Origin: Aporhodopirellula sallentina SM41
Lineage (GTDB): Bacteria > Planctomycetota > Planctomycetia > Pirellulales > Pirellulaceae
Direction of reading: 5' to 3'
Length of the DNA stretch: 32,715 nucleotides
NCBI RefSeq assembly: GCF_000346505.1
Contig: NZ_ANOH01000214.1
Location: 1 to 32,715 of the forward strand
Shown here: one piece after another, positions 25,168 through 32,715 of the stretch
How positions within the stretch are numbered: position 1 is the first letter of the stretch
Layout of the letters: every line of letters begins with the position of its first letter
The notes under the pieces: model-generated
What the model was told of the DNA's origin: nothing
The model's input: the letters and a program-made list of their open reading frames with translations, nothing else
The model's database searches: none
Position numbers and translations under genes: made by a program

Positions 25168-26592
25168 ATGACCAAGACACGAACCGAACGCGACTCGATG
25201 GGCGAGGTTCACGTTCCCGCGGACGCTTACTACGGTGCTCAAACTCAACGGGCGGTTGAGAACTTCCCGGTCAGTGGTTGGCAATTACCGCCCGCCATGA
25301 TCTCTGCCATGGGACGGGTCAAACTCGCATGCGGGATCGCCAATCGTGACCTCGGCAAATTGACCGGCACGGGCAAGAACCCTCTGTCGGACAAACAGGT
25401 CGAATCGATGCTAGCGGCCGCTACCGAAGTCGCCGAAGGGAAACTCACCGGGCAATATCCGGTCGACGTTTTCCAAACCGGCAGCGGCACCAGCAGCAAC
25501 ATGAACGTCAATGAGGTGATCAGCAACCGTGCGATCGAAATCGACGGCGGCGATCGGATGGCAGAGGACAAACCGATTCACCCCAATGACCACGTCAACA
25601 TGGGGCAGAGCACCAACGACACGTTCCCAACCGCGATCCACGTTGCGACCGCCGTCGAAATCGAAACCAAACTCATCCCGACGCTCAAGCGAATGCACGC
25701 ATCGCTCGAAGAGAAAGTCAACGCGTGGGACAAGATCATCAAGATCGGACGAACCCACTTGATGGACGCCACACCGCTGCGTTTGGGACAGGAATTCAGC
25801 GGCTTTGCGCGTCAAATTGAATTGTCCATCGCTCGGGCCGAGAAAGCACGCGACGCGGTCCTCGAACTGCCCGTCGGCGGAACGGCGGTCGGCAGCGGAA
25901 TCAACACGCACCCCGAATTCGGATCGCGCGTCGCCGCTAACTTGGCTGAACAAACCAGCATCGCGTTCGTCGAAGCGGTCAACCATTTCGAAGGCAACGC
26001 CAACCGAGACGGATTGGTCGAGTCGCACGGTCAACTCAAGTGCATCGCCCAAACCTTGCTCGGCATCGCCAACAACATTCGTTGGCTCGGCAGCGGACCA
26101 CGTTGTGGCTACTACGAAGTCAAACTCCCCACCCGCCAGCCGGGCAGCTCGATCATGCCGGGTAAGGTCAACCCGGTGATGTGCGAGTCGCTCATGCAGA
26201 TCGCCGCACGCGTGATCGGCAACGACGCCACGATGACGATCAGTGGCGGTTGCGGCGGCAACTTCCAACTCAACATCATGATGCCCGTCATGGCTCACAC
26301 GTCACTGGAATCGATCCGATTGCTTGACGGCGGTTGCTCGGCGTTCATCGATTTCTGTCTCGACGGAATGGAACCGAACGAAGAAGCCTGCAACGCCGCC
26401 GTGGAACAATCCTTGTCGATGTGCACCAGTTTGAATCCGCTGATCGGTTACGAGCAAGCCGCCGCTCTCGCCAAGGAAGCCTTCAAGTCAGGGCAAACGA
26501 TCCGTGAGTTGTGTGTGGCGAAAAACATCCTTCCTGAGGACCAGCTCACCGAAGCACTCGATCCTTGGAAGATGACCGAACCGCAGGCATAA
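25168..26592 (+). CDS. fumC: Class II fumarate hydratase
   Basis: A 474-residue TCA-cycle enzyme that interconverts fumarate and malate as a homotetramer in the cytoplasm. Landmarks are AYYGAQTQRAVENFPVSG (about 18-35), TGSGTSSNMNVNEVISNRA (about 106-124), GQSTNDTFPTAIHV, GRTHLMDATPLRLGQ (holds the catalytic His near 198), GGTAVGSG, and the superfamily signature GSSIMPGKVNPVMCE at about 325-339 with the mobile-loop Ser. Length matches FumC (about 465). Aspartase has a similar fold, but the sequence around the active site reads as fumarase. No Shine-Dalgarno is seen. A strong hairpin follows 24 bases after the stop. Confidence 0.95.
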   Translation: MTKTRTERDSMGEVHVPADAYYGAQTQRAVENFPVSGWQLPPAMISAMGRVKLACGIANRDLGKLTGTGKNPLSDKQVESMLAAATEVAEGKLTGQYPVDVFQTGSGTSSNMNVNEVISNRAIEIDGGDRMAEDKPIHPNDHVNMGQSTNDTFPTAIHVATAVEIETKLIPTLKRMHASLEEKVNAWDKIIKIGRTHLMDATPLRLGQEFSGFARQIELSIARAEKARDAVLELPVGGTAVGSGINTHPEFGSRVAANLAEQTSIAFVEAVNHFEGNANRDGLVESHGQLKCIAQTLLGIANNIRWLGSGPRCGYYEVKLPTRQPGSSIMPGKVNPVMCESLMQIAARVIGNDATMTISGGCGGNFQLNIMMPVMAHTSLESIRLLDGGCSAFIDFCLDGMEPNEEACNAAVEQSLSMCTSLNPLIGYEQAAALAKEAFKSGQTIRELCVAKNILPEDQLTEALDPWKMTEPQA

Positions 26593-26616
26593 AAACACGC
26601 CTGCCCCTGTTTGGCC

Positions 26617-26649
26617 GCGTGCGTCAGTCTTTCACAAACTGACGCACGC
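26617..26649. terminator. Perfect 12-bp stem hairpin after fumC
   Basis: GCGTGCGTCAGT (26617-26628) and ACTGACGCACGC (26638-26649) are perfect inverted copies around a nine-base loop. The T tract is missing, so it may be a terminator or an mRNA 3'-end stabiliser. Confidence 0.6.
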
Positions 26650-26657
26650 ACTTCTCC

Positions 26658-26685
26658 CTGAGTCTTGAAAAGACTCAGCTACGTG
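26658..26685. repeat. Short hairpin repeat, copy 1
   Basis: CTGAGTCTT-GAA-AAGACTCAG is a perfect nine-base stem with a three-base loop followed by CTACGTG. The same 28-base unit, differing only near the loop, recurs at 26741-26768. Two copies 83 bases apart mark it as a repeated element rather than a simple terminator. Confidence 0.75.
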
Positions 26686-26698
26686 TTCACAACCAAAC

Positions 26699-26725
26699 CA
26701 CGTAGGTCAGGCTCTCCGAGACTGA
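26699..26725. repeat. Related imperfect hairpin between the two copies
   Basis: CACGTAG (26699-26705, the reverse complement of the CTACGTG tail of the flanking repeats) is followed by GTCAG-G-CTC-tcc-GAG-A-CTGAC, an imperfect hairpin. It looks like an inverted, diverged member of the same element family. Confidence 0.55.
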
Positions 26726-26740
26726 CATCCACACACCACC

Positions 26741-26768
26741 CTGAGTCTTCGAAAGACTCAGCTACGTG
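26741..26768. repeat. Short hairpin repeat, copy 2, overlapping a gene end
   Basis: CTGAGTCTT-CGA-AAGACTCAG followed by CTACGTG. Its right part provides the last two codons and the TGA stop of the minus-strand sigma-54 activator gene (ends 26758), so the repeat has contributed the end of that coding sequence. Confidence 0.8.
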
Positions 26769-29043
26769 TCTTTGCGTCTTCGGCCGCATACCGCTTCAGC
26801 TTTCGGTCGAGCGTACTGCGTTCGATCCCGAGAATCGAAGCCGTTTGGCTTTTGTTGCCACCGGTGCTCTTCAGCACATTTTGAATGTGCTCACGCTCGA
26901 GCTTCGCCAACGACATGGACGGCGATACTTCCATACGTCGGCCCGATGCGGGTTGAGCACTTGCTCGCTGCGGGTTTTCGGCCTCGTCGACCGCGGTTTC
27001 ATTCACAACCGCCCGCGTCAGCATGATCTCGTCCGCTGTGATTTCATGCGTCCCGCGTAATTCCAATGGTGCCATCACCACGGCACGTTCGATTACGTTG
27101 CGTAGTTCACGGACATTTCCCGGCCATGGGTACGCCAATAGTTTTTTCATGGCCCCTTGAGTCAGCTTCATCGGACCACGGCCCATCGTCTGAACGAACG
27201 TGCTTACAAAATGCTCCGCGAGCAAAGTGATATCGCGTCCTCGTTCACGAAGCGGAGGCACCACGATCTCAATCACGTTCAACCGATAGAACAGATCTTG
27301 CCGGAACGTGCCCGCACGCACCATCGCCTGCAAATCACGATGCGTTGCGGCAACGACGCGAACGTCGACGCGGATCGCTTCGTGACCGCCGACTCGTTCG
27401 AACGGATGCCCTTCGAGCACGCGAAGCAGTTTGGCTTGCAGGTCCAAATTCATTTCGCCGATCTCGTCCAACATCAGCGTTCCGCCGGAAGCGGCTTCGA
27501 ACTTCCCCTTCTTCTGATCGGTCGCCCCCGTGAAGGCACCTTTCTCGTGCCCGAACAGTTCGCTTTCGAGAAGGTCCTTCGACAACGCCGCGCAGTTCAG
27601 ACAAACCATCGGCGAATCTGCTCGAGGGCTGGCATAATGGATCGCCGAGGCGACCAACTCCTTCCCCGTACCTGACTCACCTCGCAACAAAACCGATGCA
27701 CCGGAGCGAGCGACCTGGGCAATCTGGTACTGCACCTGCTGGATCTTATCACTGCGACCGAGCAACTTGACTCTTCCGGCGAGTTGACTGCGCAGCCGAC
27801 GAATCGTTTCACGCGACTGGTGCAACGTTAGCTGCAACTCCTGCCGTTGGGAAAGCGACCGACATGCCTCGCAAAAAATTTCGCACGCCGTCACGATCAC
27901 GGCGAGATCACGCTCGCTCAGCGAAGGATCCCGGGCCGTGGTGATCACATGAACGAATCCGTTTGCCGTATCCATCCGACCGGCCTGCATTTGCTCAGCC
28001 GTTTGCTCAGGGAATTGACTTGCCGTTCGCCCCGCGACAGTCCCCTCCTGCATACCATCCGCCGCGTGATTGTTGGGCGGAGTGGGCACATGCAGCGGAA
28101 CGAGCACGATCGACTCCACATCAATTTCGCCGCGAGTATTTTCGGTTGCGAGCGTTCGGTCCCCTAAAACATTTCGTGCCAACAAAGCCGACGCCCCCGG
28201 TGCACGGACTTGGCGAACCAGCGATTCCGGCGGCCGACGATAGCGATGCCCCTCCCGCTGATGCACGTGCCGAGGCATCGGCAACTCGCCGTCGTTGACA
28301 TACAGATACAGACCAATTTCCGCCGACGGGATCTGCGCCGCGAGCGTCTGCAACAACAATTCCGCAGCGGCATCGAATTCTTCATCCGAGGAATCCAACC
28401 GCCCCATCGCAAACGCCATCTGCAAAAGGGACAAGTCCGACTTTACCGGCAAACCGCTCGTGTTTGCATGCCCTGCCTCTCCATCAACAACATCTCCCCC
28501 ATCGCCAATACCGCCCGGCGACACGAACGATGACTCGCTGACCGTTGAGGCTTGGCTCGGCGAGAAACCAATCGGCTGGGCAAGTCGTGAGGCAGGCGAA
28601 CGAGAAACAATATCGAGCCACTCAGCATCTGGGTCCGCAATACCCTGCTCGCCCAACACGTCCTCCTGCGTGACATCCTCTTCCGGGTTCACGCGGTTTG
28701 GGTCCGCCACAGACACGGCCCCACCTGCGTCGCCCGACCAATGCGTCAAATCGTGAGCAAAACGCATTTCGAAACCCGCGACCTGCAAACGATCGCCTTC
28801 GGACAAACGCGTTGGACGATCGATTCGGGCCTCGTTGACGAATACGCCATTGCGACTATTGAGGTCTTCGATGAACCATCCCGTCTCGTCACAGGCTAGG
28901 CGGGCGTGACGCCGGCTCGCTTTCCCGCTCCGCAAAACCACCTGGTTTTCCGAAGATCGTCCCAACACAACCTCCGCCGGAGGGGCCAATCGATACACGT
29001 CGGTCCAGCGAGACCCCCGATGAAGCACCAAATAGGCGTCCAT
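26758..29043 (-). CDS. Sigma-54-dependent activator with FHA and GAF-like sensor domains
   Basis: A 761-residue regulator. An FHA domain lies at about 5-95 ([20 protein letters not shown], then [10 protein letters not shown]) and would bind phosphothreonine. The middle (about 200-400) reads as a GAF-like sensor ([20 protein letters not shown]...[21 protein letters not shown]). The AAA+ core has Walker A GESGTGKE (about 451-458), the sigma-54 contact loop GAFTGA (about 499-504), Walker [12 protein letters not shown] (about 519-529) and the arginine region [12 protein letters not shown] Fis-type helix-turn-helix ends it ([35 protein letters not shown]). There is no response-regulator receiver domain, so control probably runs through a Ser/Thr kinase. 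ATG 29043 begins the FHA domain. A longer frame to 30009 lies inside the divergent gene. Confidence 0.9.
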   Translation of the reverse strand: MDAYLVLHRGSRWTDVYRLAPPAEVVLGRSSENQVVLRSGKASRRHARLACDETGWFIEDLNSRNGVFVNEARIDRPTRLSEGDRLQVAGFEMRFAHDLTHWSGDAGGAVSVADPNRVNPEEDVTQEDVLGEQGIADPDAEWLDIVSRSPASRLAQPIGFSPSQASTVSESSFVSPGGIGDGGDVVDGEAGHANTSGLPVKSDLSLLQMAFAMGRLDSSDEEFDAAAELLLQTLAAQIPSAEIGLYLYVNDGELPMPRHVHQREGHRYRRPPESLVRQVRAPGASALLARNVLGDRTLATENTRGEIDVESIVLVPLHVPTPPNNHAADGMQEGTVAGRTASQFPEQTAEQMQAGRMDTANGFVHVITTARDPSLSERDLAVIVTACEIFCEACRSLSQRQELQLTLHQSRETIRRLRSQLAGRVKLLGRSDKIQQVQYQIAQVARSGASVLLRGESGTGKELVASAIHYASPRADSPMVCLNCAALSKDLLESELFGHEKGAFTGATDQKKGKFEAASGGTLMLDEIGEMNLDLQAKLLRVLEGHPFERVGGHEAIRVDVRVVAATHRDLQAMVRAGTFRQDLFYRLNVIEIVVPPLRERGRDITLLAEHFVSTFVQTMGRGPMKLTQGAMKKLLAYPWPGNVRELRNVIERAVVMAPLELRGTHEITADEIMLTRAVVNETAVDEAENPQRASAQPASGRRMEVSPSMSLAKLEREHIQNVLKSTGGNKSQTASILGIERSTLDRKLKRYAAEDAKTRS

Positions 29044-29179
29044 TCTCGAGGAAACAGCGGGTGGTGGGGCTGGCTTGCTTGTCACTGGAAAACACCACAA
29101 GTATTCTAAGCGGTTGCATATACAATCAATCGTAGTCTCGATCCTACGAAACTTTTCACCTGAGCAGGAATCTGTCTCG
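29044..29179. promoter_or_regulatory. 136-bp divergent promoter region, activator / DUF1598-like gene
   Basis: Two genes start back to back here, so both promoters lie within it. It is A/T-richer than the flanks around 29100-29150. No clear sigma-54 GG-N10-GC site was found by eye. Confidence 0.4.
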
Positions 29180-30616
29180 ATGCGTTCTCTCCCTCGACGC
29201 CCTTTTTCCGCAAAGTCGCCCCAAACCGCCGTCTTTTCACATCGAGTCCGACGCACAGCGATGCTCGGCTTGGCTTGTTTGACCATGGTGCTTTCGTTGA
29301 GTGTCGCATCTTCGACAGCGGAAGCGGGACTCGGACTGGGACAAACCAGCGCCGTCGGGGGTGTGATGATCGACCCCGAAGGCAATGTGCGTGCCGCCAC
29401 CCCAGCCGAACAGAAAGAAATGGCCGAGATGGTTCGTGCCGCCGTGCAAGGCCCCAACGGTGAATTGGCCCAACCTACTGACAAACGCGTCATCTCGCTC
29501 GCACGCTTGCAGGAAGAGCTGCGTGAAATGCATGAAACCGGCGGACGCATCGACGACGAAGCCGCATTCCTCGCCGGAATGCAACGCATCGAATATGTCG
29601 TCGTCGACAAGGAAAACAACGACCTGCTGCTCGTCGGCCCCGCCGAAGCCTGGGAAGTTCGTGCCGACGGTGCCGTTGTCGGCAAACAAACCGGCGGCTC
29701 GGTGCTGCGTCTCGACGACCTCGTGACCGCATTCCGCAGCGTCGAGGAAGCCCGCCGCGACGGAGGCATCCGCTGCTCGATCGAACCTACCGCCGAAGGC
29801 CGACAACGCCTCCGCGGTTTTCTGAAAAACGTCAAACTACGCCCTGGCCAAAACCCCGCTTTCCTGGAAGCCGGGATGCGAGAAGCCTTCGGCCCACAAA
29901 TGATCAAACTCGCGGGCGTTGCGACGGACAGCCGTTTTGCCCGCACGCTCGTCGCGGCCGACTTCGAAATGAAACGCATCGCGATGGCACTGACCGAGTC
30001 GCCCGTCAAAGGTTTGCCGAGCTACCTGCAAATGGCGAAAAACAAACGCCAGTCTTCCGCACAAAGCCCTCGCTGGTGGATGGCCTGCGATTACGATCCG
30101 GTCGCCCGTGACGCCGACGGAACCGTCTGGATGATCAGCGGCCAAGGCGTGAAGACGCTGACTGAAGAAGACATCGTGGCAGCCGACGGTTCGGTCGCGT
30201 CGGACGGACGCCAAGATCCACTCGCCCTCAAATGGGCCAACACCATGACCGAGAAATTCAACGACTTGGCCAAAGCACGGCCTGTCTTCCGAGATCTACG
30301 CAACGTCATGGACCTGTCGGTCGTCGCCACACTGATCACCCAAGAAAACCTTGACCAGATCAGCGGTATCGACCTGAGCGTCCTCCGCGGCACAGACTCA
30401 CTCGTCGAGACCGCCAGCTTCGAACTGCCCAAGTCGCTGTCTCCCCAGTGCAGCTTCATTCACGGCCGCGCCGGCTGGACCGTGACCGCTTCGGGAGGTG
30501 TCAGCATCAACGCGTTCGGAATCGTTGACAACCAAGTCGAGCAGCCCGAACTTAAAACGCTCGTTTCGGTCAAGAAAGCCGACGATGCCGATCGCTGGTG
30601 GTGGGACGGCGAATAG
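29180..30616 (+). CDS. Secreted DUF1598-like planctomycete protein
   Basis: A 478-residue exported protein. A long signal sequence (basic n-region to about residue 25, then [23 protein letters not shown]) precedes a region that reads like the planctomycete family DUF1598: [60 protein letters not shown], and the WWMACDYDP...[18 protein letters not shown] block. The function is unknown, and no catalytic motif is visible. The family assignment is from memory and should be treated as likely. The start ATG 29180 follows AGGA upstream. It ends with an odd acidic/aromatic tail [10 protein letters not shown]. It is divergent from the sigma-54 activator, which makes it a plausible target. Confidence 0.7.
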   Translation: MRSLPRRPFSAKSPQTAVFSHRVRRTAMLGLACLTMVLSLSVASSTAEAGLGLGQTSAVGGVMIDPEGNVRAATPAEQKEMAEMVRAAVQGPNGELAQPTDKRVISLARLQEELREMHETGGRIDDEAAFLAGMQRIEYVVVDKENNDLLLVGPAEAWEVRADGAVVGKQTGGSVLRLDDLVTAFRSVEEARRDGGIRCSIEPTAEGRQRLRGFLKNVKLRPGQNPAFLEAGMREAFGPQMIKLAGVATDSRFARTLVAADFEMKRIAMALTESPVKGLPSYLQMAKNKRQSSAQSPRWWMACDYDPVARDADGTVWMISGQGVKTLTEEDIVAADGSVASDGRQDPLALKWANTMTEKFNDLAKARPVFRDLRNVMDLSVVATLITQENLDQISGIDLSVLRGTDSLVETASFELPKSLSPQCSFIHGRAGWTVTASGGVSINAFGIVDNQVEQPELKTLVSVKKADDADRWWWDGE

Positions 30617-30738
30617 GGTGCAAAATGCCTCCGAGACTCGTCTTGATTTCGAATGAGGGCAATCGCTAAATCAGGGACAACTCACAGTTGACATGCGTAT
30701 CGCTGTGAATTTCCTCCCCCTGGTTTCATCGCGCCCTC

Positions 30739-31773
30739 ATGAATTCATCCGAAATCCTCCCGACTGATGCGGGAACCGCTCTCGACGCCTCGACAACCTC
30801 GTCGCTGACCAACACCTCGCAGTCGCAAGACGTGACCGGGATCGCCGACGCAACCTCCTCGCTGATCTCGAACATGGCCGAAGGTGACTTCACCGGCCTG
30901 ACGGATTACGCCACCGTGCATCTCGCGCCTGCCCTGTTCTCCGCAGCGATCGGGTTGTTCGTAATCTTCATCGGTTACCTCGTGGCAAAGTACCTCATGC
31001 GGGTCATCAGCCAACCGGTTTGCCGCCGTGTCGATGAGACACTCGGCAAATTTGTCGGCAAAATGGTTTTCTACCTCATCATGTTTGGTGTCGTCGGAGC
31101 CGTGCTTAGCAAACTCGGCGCCCCTCTCGGTGGGCTTGCCGCCATGCTCGCCGCCGCAGGTTTTGCCGTCGGCCTCGCGTTCCAAGGCACTCTCAGCAAC
31201 TTCGCCGCCGGCGTGCTGATGCTGGTCTTCCGCCCGTTCAAAGTGGGAGACGTTGTAACGACCGCGTCTGTCACCGGAAAAGTCGACGAGATCGATCTCT
31301 TCACGACCACTCTCGACACACCCGACAACCGCCGAATCATTGTCCCCAACAGCTCCATCGCTGGCGGAACGATCGAAAACATCACCCACCACGCACATCG
31401 CCGCATCGAAGTTTGCGTGGGCGTAGACTACGAAGCGGACCTGCAGGCGACACGAAACGCTCTACAGCAAGCCCTCGACAACCTAGCCGCGAAAACCATT
31501 CCCGGCGAAGGCCGTGGTAGTGCGGTCGTGCTGGCCGGGCTCGGTGACAGCGCCGTCGACTGGAAAGTCCGAATGTGGGTGGCCGCGTCGGACTACTGGC
31601 CGGTGAACGAAATGCTGATCGGTGAAGTGAAAACGCAACTCGATACCGCTGAAATCTCCATCCCGTTCCCACAAATGGATGTCCACGTGAAGTCCGGCTC
31701 GGAAGGACTCGCTGCCGGCCAATCCTCACGAGTCCGCCCCGCACGTCGAGCCGCCGATCGCCTAGCGAGCTGA
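30739..31773 (+). CDS. MscS-family small-conductance mechanosensitive channel
   Basis: A 344-residue inner-membrane channel. A Ser/Thr-rich N-terminus (1-50) precedes three membrane segments: about 55-78 (LFSAAIGLFVIFIGYLVAKYL), about 100-120, and the pore helix TM3 (about 130-155). TM3 is the family signature AAAGFAVGLAFQGTLSNFAAG, then VLMLVFRPFKVGDVV, and the beta domain with IVPNSSIAGGTIEN. The channel opens under membrane tension to release solutes during osmotic downshock, and seven subunits form the pore. The start ATG 30739 lacks a clear Shine-Dalgarno. A strong terminator follows at 31898-31925. Confidence 0.92.
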   Translation: MNSSEILPTDAGTALDASTTSSLTNTSQSQDVTGIADATSSLISNMAEGDFTGLTDYATVHLAPALFSAAIGLFVIFIGYLVAKYLMRVISQPVCRRVDETLGKFVGKMVFYLIMFGVVGAVLSKLGAPLGGLAAMLAAAGFAVGLAFQGTLSNFAAGVLMLVFRPFKVGDVVTTASVTGKVDEIDLFTTTLDTPDNRRIIVPNSSIAGGTIENITHHAHRRIEVCVGVDYEADLQATRNALQQALDNLAAKTIPGEGRGSAVVLAGLGDSAVDWKVRMWVAASDYWPVNEMLIGEVKTQLDTAEISIPFPQMDVHVKSGSEGLAAGQSSRVRPARRAADRLAS

Positions 31774-31897
31774 TACTCGGCCGACCGCGATCACGTGAAG
31801 AACTAATGCTAGCAATCGCCGTCGCCTATCTCTTCGCGGAAACGGCCGACAACGTTTGACACCCCATTCGCAAACTCGCGACCACATCGACGCTACC

Positions 31898-31930
31898 AAA
31901 CAACCTCCCTCGCGGGAGGTTGTTTCATTT
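31898..31930 (+). terminator. Rho-independent terminator after the MscS gene
   Basis: AAACAACCTCCC (31898-31909) and GGGAGGTTGTTT (31914-31925) form a perfect 12-base stem with a four-base loop (TCGC), followed by CATTTTG. The A/T-flanked, GC-cored stem is the clearest terminator in the window and could work in both directions. Confidence 0.85.
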
Positions 31931-32050
31931 TGAGACACGCTCAAACGCCACGCTGCCCGCAACGCCACCCAGCGGGTATGCTGTCAAAAGGCAGGTGCTC
32001 GAACTGGACCAAGGCTCCGTTAGCGGTGCCCCACCATCAAGAATGAGGGT

Positions 32051-32085
32051 TGAAGGCCGTAGCGAAAGTCGCGAAGACTTTCGGC
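32051..32085. repeat. Hairpin repeat of the planctomycete intergenic type
   Basis: GAAAGTC (32064-32070) and GACTTTC (32076-32082) flank a GCGAA loop, within GCCGTAGCGAAAGTCGCGAA. It belongs to the repeat-rich stretch that runs to 32330. I base the element character on the structure, not on a database match. Confidence 0.5.
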
Positions 32086-32129
32086 AATGGAGAGCCCTCC
32101 CGAAACTCTTGGCGGGCTGTTGATTTATT

Positions 32130-32329
32130 CGTTTAACGGCAATACCGTTCAATGAAGCACCGGGTTGTGGCGTTTTCGTTTAACCGGTAGCCGTAGGCGA
32201 CGCTTGACGCAACACAACCTACCCTTCGGGCACGGGTTAAACGAGAATTGAACGGTATTGCGTTTAACGGGCAGCCAAAGGCGACCTACTTGCCACTGCA
32301 CGTCGCCTACGGCTACCGGTTAAACGAAA
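32130..32329. repeat. Nested inverted-repeat element with perfect 29-bp arms
   Basis: The inner-outer arms are TTTCGTT + TAACCGGTAGCCGTAGGCGACG (32174-32202) and its exact reverse complement at 32301-32329. A second pair, GCAATACCGTTCAAT (32139-32153) and ATTGAACGGTATTGC (32247-32261), interleaves with the first. CGTTTAACGG recurs directly at 32130 and 32261, and GTTTAAC(C/G)GG(T/C)AGCC is repeated at about 32178 and 32262. The layout suggests a REP/REPIN- or MITE-like mobile non-coding element. There is no open reading frame inside it. Confidence 0.75.
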
Positions 32330-32496
32330 TCAGGTTGACCCTTGATGAAATCTACAAACCGCTGGCGAGTTTCGATACCTGAAAACTAGGCTTTGACGCA
32401 CCGCCAGCAGTTTCTATCGGCTCTATTCTCGGGTCATGGATCAAAACCCAAGCCGCGTCGGAATACGAGCCCACACGTAAGGAAAGGCAGCAAACC

Positions 32497-32715
32497 ATGT
32501 GGCAAACGAGCGAAGGCGATCGAACACTCGCCGGAGACGAAGCAACATTCATTTGCAACGCAATTGACTCCTTGATCGACCGCCTCCTCGAACGATTCAG
32601 CATCCCCGATCAAATGCAAGATCCCGATGGATGGCAGTGGGATTTCAAAGTGGGCATCTCGCAATTCGACGCGCTCACCCCACATCAGCAGATCTCACTG
32701 CTGCACTGCGTCGCC
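32497..32715 (+). CDS. Unrecognised protein, 5' part only (runs off right edge)
   Basis: An open frame starts ATG 32497 with AAGGAAAGG about nine bases upstream and stays open to the edge, giving 73 residues. The protein has no signal peptide. It shows a helix TFICNAIDSLIDRLLERF (about 23-40), then PDQMQDPDGWQWDFKVGISQ and ALTPHQQISLLHC. No family recognised. The good ribosome site and ordinary amino-acid make-up argue that it is real. It could be a small cytoplasmic protein, but nothing more can be said without the rest. Confidence 0.6.
   Translation, partial: MWQTSEGDRTLAGDEATFICNAIDSLIDRLLERFSIPDQMQDPDGWQWDFKVGISQFDALTPHQQISLLHCVA

Noticed and set aside
25411-26298. 295-codon minus-strand frame
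   Set aside because: It is entirely antisense to fumC, which is unmistakable.
26758-30009. Very long minus-strand frame (1083 codons) extending the sigma-54 activator
   Set aside because: The part beyond 29043 lies antisense to the DUF1598-like gene and its translation is low-complexity Ser/Arg/Pro. The FHA domain starts naturally at ATG 29043.
30683-30716. TTGACA -35-like box before the MscS gene
   Set aside because: TTGACA at 30688-30693 has no acceptable -10 at 16-18 bases. The CACAG/CTGTG pairing around it is too short to call.
32130-32329. CRISPR array
   Set aside because: The repeats are inverted and interleaved with unequal spacing, and there are no regular spacers or cas genes.

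Overview
The window looks like the chromosome of a marine planctomycete of the Rhodopirellula/Pirellulaceae type. The evidence is gene content rather than a marker gene: a formylglycine-type sulfatase, a DUF1080 protein and a Tat-exported Gfo/Idh/MocA oxidoreductase, a MoxR/DUF58/VWA (Bat-like) operon, a DUF1598-like secreted protein, a sigma-54 activator with an FHA domain, and short hairpin and inverted-repeat elements between genes. No rRNA, tRNA, CRISPR array, integrase or transposase was seen.

Region 1 (1-8.7 kb, visibly more A/T-rich than the rest) looks like the end of a surface-polysaccharide or exosortase-type envelope cluster. It holds the last 40 codons of a glycosyltransferase, a divergent FeeM-like N-acyltransferase, a FemAB-like protein of the PEP-CTERM-associated type, a Wza-like SLBB export lipoprotein, a DUF218/YdcF-like membrane protein, a small secreted coiled-coil protein, and a three-gene exporter (FtsX/DevC permease, ATPase, HlyD adaptor). 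A perfect 19-bp palindrome lies in front of the FemAB-like gene.

Region 2 (9.0-18.3 kb) has a lone DUF1080 gene followed by a tightly coupled minus-strand operon: MoxR ATPase, DUF58 protein, small BatD-like membrane protein, BatA-like VWA protein, BatB/BatC-like fusion, BatD/BatE-like fusion. Five junctions overlap or nearly touch, so the products probably act as one envelope complex.

Region 3 (18.6-22.1 kb) carries a secreted sulfatase with an in-frame 12-bp triplication and a Tat-exported oxidoreductase, both typical of planctomycete breakdown of sulfated glycans.

Region 4 (22.2-31.8 kb) holds a small acidic protein behind a flotillin-like floA gene that carries a one-base frameshift in an A6 run, a probable diadenylate cyclase with a domain order resembling archaeal DacZ, class II fumarase, an FHA-GAF-sigma54 activator transcribed divergently from a DUF1598-like secreted protein, and an MscS-type channel. 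A strong terminator follows MscS.

Region 5 (31.9-32.5 kb) is non-coding and holds a nested inverted-repeat element with perfect 29-bp arms. After it, a new gene runs off the right edge.
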